DNA of 64,000 bases from Hormiphora californensis. Taxonomy: Eukaryota; Ctenophora; Tentaculata; Cydippida; Pleurobrachiidae. Both the position numbers and the translations under genes were made by a program. Shown here one piece after another: positions 48,291-60,200 of this stretch; the stretch's first letter is position 1; each line of letters starts with the position of its first letter. The notes under the pieces were generated by a model. It saw only the letters and a program-made list of their open reading frames with translations. It searched no databases and was not told the origin of the DNA. Location: assembly GCA_020137815.1 (NCBI GenBank), contig CM035353.1, forward strand, positions 2,744,982-2,808,981. Reading direction: 5' to 3'.

Positions 48291-51200
48291 GGGTGGCCGG
48301 TAGATGGTTGGAAGCATCTTACACTGTAGTTTGTTGAAGCAGTATTTGTACATTCCGATATTTTTAAAGGTGTTGTAATACCGCGTTCCGTCCCTGTGGT
48401 TAATGGGTGGTTAATGGGTGTAGGGTGGTTAATATACCTACTGGTTATCTGTCTGAGAATCAAATGGAGTAATTACCTTCGGAACTGTTCTAGAACAGGG
48501 TCGATATCGCCTCTCTCAAAGTTGTGGTTGTTACACAATATATCACAGTACTCGTATGTCAGACTCATGGAGGTTCTGTCCTTACCGCTCTTGCAGGAGG
48601 TGAACCTTACGCAGCCAATGTCACGGCCAATCTGAAAAGGTTCACGGCCGACTCAACAAGTAATAATAATGGGGGGGATTGGGTATCAATATCATAATGA
48701 TGAACTTTGCTAGTTGAGTAACTGAACAAAACTTTGTAGTAAAGTTTCAAGTAAAATATATATCTATCGAATGTTATAGTTCATTTCCCCCGGGAGTCTA
48801 TCGTGCAAATTGTTTTACCTGTTCCGCCAAAACGATAAACTCAGGACACTTGTTCCTCTTGGTCACTTTAAACAAGGACTGCAGCTTCTTCATCTTCTCT
48901 TCGAGGGCTTCTATACCCTGGGAAATAATATGAATCCTAAATTCTACCCATCCAACTAACAATACACCAACACAGACTACTGACATGACAACTAAAATTT
49001 CAAAGTTTCAATGCCTGTTTATAGTGCGGTATAGCGGTAAATGTTGCCTCCACCAAAGAACTCGATGCCCTCGATTTCCAACTAGCCCAATATCATGTAA
49101 TTTGGACAAGAAATGGATTCGAGTTATGACCAAGACTGTGAAAATTGTGTCCAAATCAAGGCAACATTTACCGCTAATACCGTTTAGTGCCGCCCCGTTT
49201 TGATTCTCTAACACAGCTGAGCACGCTCAGATCGGCGCCTCCATGGCCAGCACACTGGCAACATATACCTGAGGGTTACTGGGGTTGTGTGGCAGATAAT
49301 ACTGGTTGATGTAATCTTGGAGACTCCCCAGAAATTCCTCACAGATCCTATCTTGAAGGGATGTCTCCATCATTCTGAAACAACAAGGTGTAACGGTGTA
49401 ATAATAACATCACATTCGCCAATCTGCAAAACCTAATTAATAAATTAATTGTGCCAGCTCTGTCTGGCACGGCGACCCCGCCATACAGACTTTTGCGTCA
49501 CTGTGCCGCCATTTCTTCACCATTGGTGAATCAAAAATTTGCTATAACTTGAGCTGTAGGGAAAGAGCTCGATGCCCTTTTTCCAATGAGCCCGGATGAT
49601 GAACCGATTTGGCCAAAAAATGGCTGAGTTATTGACAAAAACTTCTAAATTTAGCGTTTAATCTAAAAAGTGTATGACTTTACCGTTAACCTTAGACGGA
49701 TTTTGGCCCAGATGGGCTTTAGACGGAGTCAGACGAGCTAGAGAGTAGAGACGGGCTTGAGATGTGCTTGAGATGGAATTTCTATTGGTGACGTTCTGAC
49801 GTGCTTGAGACGGGTTTGGTTTCCTTCTGATTTTGTCCAACACCGTCGAAACGGGTAGATCCCGTTTCAGACGGGGGGGGGGGGGGGTCTAAACGTCACG
49901 TCTTAATCCCATCAGACTCAGCTTCGTCTTGACATCGTTGGAATGGTGTCTAGACGACGTCTGCGCTGAATGTGGTAGTAATAAACTCACTCGCTCTCTC
50001 TTTGTAACAATCCCCCCACTATGCATAGCTATGAAGTCATTAGTACACAAGTTGCTGCCGATTGTTCATGCCCACATTGAAGATACTGCACGTAATACCC
50101 CTCCCCCTCATTATGTTATTTGTGCAAGTGTCATGGTTGGGGGGGGGGTACTCTGATACACGACAACATTCCATCCAGCGGAACCGTTTACTACAATATT
50201 ATAATACGAACGGAAAACACATTTTTGGAGAAAGAATAAATTTAAAACACATTATTAGTCATTAGCTGATCCGCTGGCAAGAGCTCATCTGATCGTTCCA
50301 CCCACCGGGCACACCTCCCTGCGCTCCCTCTTCTATAACAATGAAATCTCCATTGAAGTCATAATGTTTGAAGCACTTCCAATTTCCGCACGCTGCCCAA
50401 TAAGAGGATACCCGGTCGTTGAACTCCATCTCCCCGCTAACACCACCTAGCCGAGGGGTGTCCTCGGTCAGGATCCTGAAACCTCCACCGTAGCCGTAGT
50501 CCCGGAACAAAACAAGGGTTTTCAGGGGGCAGTCACAGTGGACAAAAGTCACCAGGAGGGTTGCACAGAGGACAATTAACAGCTTCATATTGAGTAGGTA
50601 ATGGGTGTTCAGAGTCGGATGGTTGGTGTTTATAAAGGAGCAGGAGCTAATGATCTGTACTCATACAAGTTCGAGGCTACCGAGGGTCTCTCCCATTCTA
50701 TCCTGATTTAATAGACATGAACCTAGTACCTCTATTCCTTTTATAATCACGTTATTAGTTTAACCTATTTCTATCTATTTTGCGAGATGTTGTACAACAT
50801 GACATTGTAATTTTGTTCTATCTTTTCTTTTCTTTTATGATCTGTGTACCTCACCGAAATGTGTGAACCTATATATCCCCGTCAACCCCCTCGGCCCCTC
50901 AACTAATTTATCCCCTGCTAGCAGCATATTTTGCGGATAGATTGAGCTTTAGCAGCTAATTAGCCTCATTGAATAAATATACTGACCAATCATTTGTCCT
51001 GCAAAGCTCGGACAGTAAATATTTGTTGAGCATCTTTGAGTACATATTATGTTAACATAATATATACTCAAAGATGCTCAACAAATATTTACTGTCCGAG
51101 CTTTGCATGACAAATGATTAGCCACTATATTTATTCAATGAGGTTTTACAGAGTACCCGGCCGCAATCAAAGAAGGCAGTAAATGGTTGAAAAAATATTA

Positions 51201-54200
51201 AATAATGACCGATCATTTTTCCTTCAAAGCTCGGACAGTAAATATTTATTGAGCATCCTCGAGTACTCTATACTAGCTGCTAAAACATTATCTCATTCTG
51301 AATTTTACTTCCCATATATCTGACCACAGATAATATATACTAATTAATCTCTCCTTAACCGAGTTCTGCCCGTGTATGTGTGAGATTCCCCATTAAACTG
51401 TTGTACAGAGGGCGTGTGTGTGTTGATCACCAGAAGGAGATATCAAAATTACTTCCCAGATAATATATATTTCCACGACCTCCCGGTAGTATGGCATACA
51501 CATGTCATGTCCACATGGCATACCATCGCCGGAACTTTTCAGGACACATTCGGGAACGTTTCCACACCAATCGAGGACACATTCGGGACACATTCAGGGC
51601 ACATTCAGGACACATTCAGGGCACATTCGGGAACGTTTGCACACCAATCGAGGACACATTCGGGAACGTTTGCACACCAATCGAGGACACATTCGGGAAC
51701 GTTTGCACACCAATCGAGGACACATTCGGGAACGTTTGCACACCAATCGAGGACACATTCGGGAACGTTTGCACACCAATCGAGGACACATTCAGGACAC
51801 ATTTTCAAGCCCAGAGGTCGGGAAAGTGCTTTATTGCTCAATTAGGGCACTTTTCCGACTACTGCAGAGGGCTTGGAAAAGTTGCTTACGTGATTCAACG
51901 TATCAAAATTAGTCAAGTAGAGTGCCCCCACAACGTTAGGCACATAAGCATCTATCATTTTCAGGTGAAAAGTTGTAAGTGGGGTTAATCAAACCCAATT
52001 ATTCTCAATTAGGACTTGATCAAGATCTTGATCACATCTGATCAGTGATGATGATCAAGCTTGAGGGTGCCATGCCTTGAGTAAGGGGCGAGACACACTT
52101 AAGTTGGGCACGCTTGTTCAAATCTCAACCTCGCGACACACACTGAAGTTCGAAGTTCGAAGTTTCGCGAAAACCCATTTTCGGCTGAGAAATCATTTGT
52201 AAGTGGCTAACTTATTTACTGGTACATCTCTCGAGGTGTCCTTTATCCATACCGAGTCAATTTCACCGTTTTAAAAATTTTTGGTGAATTGGGACAACTG
52301 TGACCGAATTAGCCAAAAATTTCAAAAACGGTGAAGTTGACTCAGTATTAGGGTGTGCTAAGTGAAAATTTTGTCGACTTGGCCAAAAGGTTAAGGGTAG
52401 ATATGAAACTATGGACAATTGTCTACTACATCCTGAAAACGGAATTGGGATAGTGTATGTCAATTACGTGGGCCAGGCGATTAAAAAAGTTTACTTTTTT
52501 ACCGAAAAAAGGAAAATATGTGTGTTTTACACCAGTGTTTGGCATGTTCTTGATATCAACTTTTTATGGTCAGGGTCGTGTTCAGCGGTTTGATACCGAT
52601 CAGAATGGATGTGTATCATGAAAGTTAGCCAAAGGTCATTTTTGACCTGAAAATGTTCATTTTGGACCAAAAATGTTCATTTTTGACTAAAAATGTTCAT
52701 TTTGGCCATTTTCTTCAATTTTGAGAGCTTTTTCATGAACGGGATCGTGTTCAGCAGGTCAAAAGTAGTCGGTTACAACCGGAATTTGGTTTCCGACAAA
52801 TAAAATCTCAAAAAGTTAAAATTCGTCTCAACTAATACTGCAAAGTAGGAAAATGTGCAAGAAAAAAAGATGAAAAAAAAATAAAATTTTCATTATAAAA
52901 TGGAGTTCTGAAGGTGCAGACTGGAAATAATGGTTGTACTGGTTCTCATGAGGCGATTCATATGTGTGGTTTTTTCGAAATAACGCCCCAAAAAACATTT
53001 TTTGATATGAATATGCCCATATATGGGCATACATCGGCCCACGTAATTGGGCCAGGGTAGGACTAAAATTTTTTACCAAATGTTTTAGAATGATCGTAGG
53101 AACTCATTCTAGGGGTAAACTTTGTGAAAATTGGATTTGATTTATGAGTTGGGAAAAATAGCACTGAGTCAGTATGGATAAAGGACACCTCGAGAGATGT
53201 ACCAGTAAATAAGTTAGCCTCTTACAAATGATTTCTCAGCCGAAAATGGGTTTCCGCGAAACTTCGAACTTCAGTGTGTGTCGCGAGGTTGAGATTTGAA
53301 CGAGTGCGCCCAACTTCAGTGTGTCTCCCGCCTAAGGCTGGGGTGGGAGAGAGTCATGCCCACTTACACACAATCGTAAAATTGATTATTTTTTTGGTGG
53401 TTCCAGGGACCTATTGGAGTCCCCTAGAAGTGGAATCACATTTAGATCATTTTTTGCAACATATGACTGGCCTACTTAGTGATAACGGTGATTTTAGTCT
53501 GGTGGAAACATGTCGAAAAAGGGAGTGAACCTAGAAGTAAAAAAGGTCAAAGCGATTCCTTCACCAAAACCTTCCAACAGGTGCCCTGAGTGAACAAAAA
53601 AAACTTTAAGGCCCTGCACTTCACCATACACACCTCTCTGTACCCTTTCATCACTATAGACTCTCAGCCGGTCTTTGAAACTACAAGCAGATGCTGTACT
53701 ACCGCTCATAGCAGGAGAGATACATATCTCACAATTAGAGAGATTTGCAAGCACAACAGAGATAAGGGAGCTCTGAATATGGATAAGTTATATAGCTCTG
53801 AATATGAATAAATTTCAATTTTTACTGTCCAAGCTTGATCAGATGATCAAGCTTGATCAGTCTGCGCGACTTGATCAAGATCTTGATCATATATATATAT
53901 GATTATGATCAAGTATTATCAGTCTGTGCCTTATAATAGCTGTCCCAGGGTAATGGAGGGGTACACTTGGGATGGGTTGCAGTAGCTTTGATCCGGGGTA
54001 CTTGTTGGGTTCTCTAGTCCACTAAAAATGCATTTATTTTATTTTGAGTTTCTGTTCCGTCAATAAACAAACCATTAAAGCTCTCGAGCAGGCTTTTAAT
54101 TTGTTGGTTGGTTGTTTCATAAAATCAAATGCAGGGTGAGCCATACAAGTTACGATCTGTGAGTGAGAAAAGTGGTCACTTTTCAATTTGAGGGTATATT

Positions 54201-57200
54201 TTCCCAACGATCTGAGTGAAATGAATACAATGCAAGCTTCTGTAACAAATGAAAGAGCTGCCTGCCGTGTTCTTGGAATCAAATATACTTTCCAAGAAGA
54301 ATGTGCTCATTGGCGTGAGATTCAGCTCCTTCCCTTTCTAGTTGGCGTGAGATTCAGCTCCTCCCCTTTCTAACTCGCCAGTTCTATCATACATGCATAT
54401 TTGAAATTCACGCGTAAAGACAGTACTCAACAAGTTGTGTGAGAAAAGTGAGATTGTATGTTAATGTAGAGACTAGAGAAGATATTAAAAATATTGTTGA
54501 TCTTGTTCTAGTTCTTGTTCTGTATAGTATAATCCCAGTATAATATTGGATCAGAAAATAAGTAAACACCTATTATAGTGGAAAATGACTAAGGCGGTTC
54601 GTTATGCGCGTTACCGGTAGTTTCAGGGGTCTAGCAAACAGGAGATAAAACCGATTTCAACTTTACACGGTGTTTGGCTGGGTTGGTTTTTAATGTTGGA
54701 ACACATTGGACGGACTAAATTTGCAAAAATAGTAGGAAAAATTGTGCGGCGGGCACCTTGAACCGCCTTAGCCATTTTCCAGGAGAAAGCAGAGAGAGAG
54801 AAAGCAGAGAGAGAAAGCAGAGAGAGAAAGCAGAGAGAGAAAGCAGAGAGATAGAGAGGTGGGACTAAGAGGAAATTGAGAGATATGAAAAGAACGAGGA
54901 AGAGGGATTTTTAGTGTACGCTGCTTGCGCAATTGATCGATTGCTAGCAATCGATCAATTGTAAGTCATCCGTAGGATGGCCTGGGACCCCAGCCTGGGT
55001 CTACTAGTTACTACAATGCAATTGGTCCGAATTCTTAAATTTTGATATTGCCTCCCTACACCATTCGTACAATTGCCTTGCTCGACCCTGCCTCACCGCA
55101 CCTCGCGGTAAAGAAGGGTATAGGACATATATAACAACTCAATACCCTTCAGCAGACTATGTTGACATCATTCAGAACAGCACTGCTACTGCTGACCACT
55201 GCGGGGGTCGAGTGCTTCCTATATCCGATAGAGTGCAGGGTGGCTCCTATACACGGCTTCCTGAAGAGTGTATGCACACATCAGTTCTCCGACCAACTAG
55301 ATCTGACCACCATGGCGCTGTATCGATGTCACAACTCCAACGATTACTACTTCGCCCTGAAACCTGGCAGGTGGAGCTTCAACGCCACATGCCCGAGGGA
55401 CCCCCACAACTATGAGATGTGTGGCTACCTGAACGGAGTTGAAGTGACAAACCCCCTCCAGGAGGGCCTCTGTGGGGTGGGAGTGTGCCAGGCAGGGAGC
55501 TATTACTACCCCCGGGCGGTACTAGACATCTGCAGGCAGACGGGCGCCCCTGACCAGTGCCGGGACGATCAGTTCCAGGGGGTGTGCAGTAGCTCCGTCC
55601 AGCAGGTTTGTAACGGGGTGTGTGATGATGATGCCTGTCGGGATGAAATCCACTGTGGTGATTACACCTACGGGTACAGGTGTAGCGAGGACAAGGTCTT
55701 CCTACCTCCTTCCACTGCATGCCTCTTGAACAAAATGTACCTTTACAAGAATGTATGTGGAGCAATGAATGATGCAAGATCTTGTGAGGGATCAGACTTG
55801 GCAACCTGTACCGCTATGCACAATGCCTACAATTTTGGGGTGACCTACACGGTTCCAATATTTAATTTCACTCGGTGTGCGACAATCAAGATGAGCAATA
55901 AGTGGTATAGCCCTACGACGGATTCGGATTCCGGAGATTTATATGTACCAAACTGTTTGAATTTCATGGACCAGACGAATTGTTCCGATCCTGCCAGGGT
56001 AGCCCTGTCGTGCCCGATACGGGGCTACATGTCCACCGTTGCCAAGGTAATGGTATGTGGTGATCTACGGCAGGGTCTCTGTGACAACAACCTGGATATC
56101 CTCTGTGTGGATGTGACCTCTACCTGCACCATCCACAAGCACCAGATGTGTGATGGCAAAGCTGACTGTCACACTGGCCAAGACGAGTTTCAATGCAAGT
56201 GGATGACAGGCACTGGATGCAGGAGGAAACTCCGGCCTATGGTCTATTCCCCATCGTTCCCGTTGGATTGGTTGGGTGACGGAGTTGAGGACTGTGTTGA
56301 TGGGGAAGATGAGATCCTGGAGCAATGGCCTTCCTGTGGAACAGGAAACTTTCAAAGGTTTGTCAAGGATAATAGCACCTGTAAAGACGTCTTTCACTGC
56401 GAGTTTTGCCCACGGGCAATCATTCCTTCCAGCTTGCTGTGTGATGGTGTCGATACGTGCGGGAATGAAAACGCAGTCTGTCGGAGACTTGTCTCTGAAG
56501 TTTTCAACAAGGCGGTTGAGCGTAGCATGTGGAAGAAATACATTGGACACTGCCTCCCAGGACTTGGAAACCTTCAACCATTGATAGGCAGCACTTGCAG
56601 TGAGCTTTCCATCTCTCATATGCAGGGGAACTCAACAATTTTTGGGGTTGACCATCAGACAACAATAATAAGTCCTGCAACATTTTCTTGCCACCACACT
56701 TTTGGCGAAGTTTATGTTTATCTTGCTTGTCTGGGTATCTGTAGTGCCTACTGCCCGATCCCAAAAAGTCCACTAAAGGCGGACTCCTGTACAGGGGAAT
56801 TCAAGTACAGATTTTTTACCATCGCCAACGAAAATGCCTTGACATTTGTGACGAGAAAAGAAGATTCATTTGGACAGGATATTTTCGAGTGTGAGAACAA
56901 TAAGTGTCTACCATTTGATAAAGTCTGCAACTTGATCGATGACTGTGGAGATGGAAGCGATGAGAAAATGTGTGAGAACCATTTCCGATGTAAGACCGCA
57001 AAAGGTCAAAGTCAGCTATATTTCCCGATTTACAAGGTATGTGATGGAGTACCCAACTGTATGGACTTATCAGATGAGTGCAACGACAGGTGTGGCAAAG
57101 AAATTTTACAGGGGTTTTACTTGAAAATCAGTGCATATTTATTCGGCTCAATCGCCGTTGCGCTAAACTTTCTAACGTTGGTGAATATCCTTTTGGATGT

Positions 57201-60200
57201 TCGTAACGTAGACAATCAGACATGCCTTGAAAACCGGCTACTGGTAACAGCTATTAGTCTGGGAGACTTTCTTACAGGGGCTTATCTTCTAGCAATTGCA
57301 TGTTCTGATACGATACACGGGAACTATTGTGAGAGACAGAACTACTGGCTGGCCAGCAGGTACTGTGACGCTCTTGGTGTTATTAATACTACGGGAAGTG
57401 CAATGTCATTCATCTCCATGACCATCTTGAGCATGTTTAGAGTTAGGGGTGTACGGGATGGACTCCATCGTGCCTCATCGACTGTGAAAATAACAGGTCC
57501 CTTCGCATTGTCAGGTGGAATTGTTATCGTTTCGGTCGTTTTTGCCATCTTTCCCGTGGTTATTCTCAAGGATTTTGAGGACGTTTTTGGGAATGGCCAA
57601 GTTTGGAGTGAAGACTTGAAGTTTTTTATCGGGAAGATTGATAAAGCTGAGCACTTGGAGGTTATAGAGGCGTATTATGGACGAATCTTGCGGGGCCCAA
57701 CTAGAAGCAATTCCGGCCAGTCGTGGGATAAACTTACAGGACTCATTAGAGGCATGTACACAAACGACTATGGGAATTTAGAAGGGTTAAATTCTCTGAT
57801 AGGTTTCTATGGGAATGAAGGGGTATGTCTGTTTAAGTTTTTTGTCCTCCCCGATGACCCACAGTTCGCCTTTTCTCTGACCTATCAGCTCCTGATTATC
57901 ATTTGCTTAACCCTCATTTGCTCTTCCTATGCTTTTATTGAAGCGACTTCCCGGAAAAGTCTAGAAAACCTTCGTTTGGCAGTGGAGGGGGCGAACGTTA
58001 GACGAACCCCCGGACTGGAAGCAAGAATAAACCGACAGCACAAACTCCAACTAAAGGTCAGTATGATCATTGCCACAGATTTGATCTGTTGGATTCCCCT
58101 CCTGATCGTGTCATTCTGTCACATGGCTGAGGTGGTGGATGCGACCCCCTACTATGGAATCTTCTCTGTTATCCTTCTTCCCATCAATTCCTCCATCAAC
58201 CCCTTGCTATACAGCGATTATTTGCAAAATTTATTCCAAACCATATGTGAATGGAAAATGAAGACACGGCCCATTCGACCCGCAGAGGTTATTGAAATGA
58301 ATGTCATTCAAACCGTGGCGACTGGTGACTGAGGTGGTATGTGGACATGAGCTATCTAGTGCCGCCTGACCCCGTTTTGATTGTCAACAGAGTGGGTCGG
58401 CGCTGCCAGATAGCACGTCTGAGGTTTGAAATACAAGAAAACATTGCACTGAAATATTTAGCTTGCAACTGCAAATATTTAGCTTGTTTTGAAGCTTGTT
58501 TTGAAGGTTTTGTTTATTGTAGAAAGAAGTAGAAACTTCCAATTGCTGTTGATATTATTACTTATTTATACCTAGCGCACCCGTTGTAGTAATAATACAG
58601 TCGGACCCCGACATCGTCGGGGGAAAAATCCTGCCACTAAATCGGGTTCAAATAATGTTAATTTCCTATATCGGGGGAAAAAAAATCCTGCCACTAAATC
58701 GGGGTGCCACTAAATCGGGGTGCCACTAAATCGGGGGCCACTAAATCGGGGGCCACTAAATCGGGGGCCACTAAATCGGGGGCCACTAAATCGGGGTCCG
58801 ACTGTAATACAGTCGGACCCCGATTTAAGAGCACCCTCGGGGGAAAGGTTTTTTCCCGTTAAATCGGGGTCAAATATATATAGACCGTTCACTCATCAGC
58901 TGCACTAACTTGTAAGCGATGGTTTGTTGTTCATTGACACCGTGACTAAAAAAGAGGGGTAGTAGCTTCACTTCTTTACCAACGGTTCCTATGGCAACAG
59001 GTAACCGATCAGCTAGGATTGCAGGGAGGGATAGGGTGACAGTCAGGTCAAAGGGTGGGCCTGTTACTCGAGTTATACTAACTCCCTCCTCTCCCTCTGA
59101 CCGTTCCATCTGCAGGATCAGTAGTAGGGTCAAATAGGGTCAAATAGGTTGTTCCAGAAAAATGTATAGGCGTGGAATTTAAAATTAAAACATTGCGGAT
59201 CAATATGTTTTATAGCTCATAAAAAACACGTGGAGCAGTGCATTTACCCTGTCAGGCCAATGCTCTGATCGCGGTTCTCGCACACTTCCTTATTTGAAAG
59301 AAATACAGAATAGGGTCAGCTGCCAATGGTGATCAGATCAGTATTTACCCGAATGTTGATATCTCCTAGGTAACCCATGACGTGATACATGTCCTCCACC
59401 ATTCCTCCCTCCCCATGTGTACTAAGTAAACTCTCAAACATAACGGGGATAACACCGGACTTTAACTGGTTACCAAATTCCTGGAAAGAGGGCATTGGTG
59501 TTGGGAATATGGGAATATATCCAGGGGAATAGAAAGGATCATTTCAGTTAGCCGAAATGGTGGCCCGGACATTTTTCTTACTTCTTCATTTACGTCATCT
59601 TTGAGTACAAGTAGACGTTTCGCTTTCAACTCATTAAGGTGACGTGAGAGAAGGGGTAAAATATAACACAGTATGATTTGAATTTAGTACTAAATTTAGA
59701 ACTAAATTCAAATCATACTGTGTCACGTCTCGTACTTTACTCACCCGTTCATTAAATCTGAAGCATAATGCAGTGATTATGCCAGCTACAGCGGCTGATA
59801 CGAGTTGAGAAAAGCATGCCTCGTATCTAACTAGGGTACCCAGAAAAGACTCCTCCCCCTCGCACTCCAGCTGTAGATCACAAGTATTATAAAGGATCGC
59901 AGGATTAGTTGGTTACGAAGTCACCCCTCCGTGAGCCATATTAACGCGGAGGGGTAATTTCATTACCAACAGGATTAGGGAGATTGGTGAAAATTAGGAA
60001 TCTTGAAATTGAAGTAAAACTCACGCAAGCTATTTTCCACACCACAGCGCGTTCTAAGTGTTGGCAACACCGCTGACACACGCTCAACGGGTCTCCTTGG
60101 CTGGTAATGGCAACCTTCACCATAATCCTCTCTAAATCTGCCATCCAGTTTATCTGTGCACGGGGAAAAAGGTATAAATTAGGGATCAGAGCTCTAGTAC

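Noticed and set aside
51414-51988. Overlapping repeat ORFs on both strands (RTHSGTFAHQS and CPRLVCKRSRM types)
   Set aside because: The 33-bp period keeps five frames open at once; there is no signal peptide or non-repeat domain.
58710-58908. RFSGPRFSGP / LNRGPLNRGP repeat ORFs
   Set aside because: They are translations of the CCACTAAATCGGGG repeat inside a MITE.
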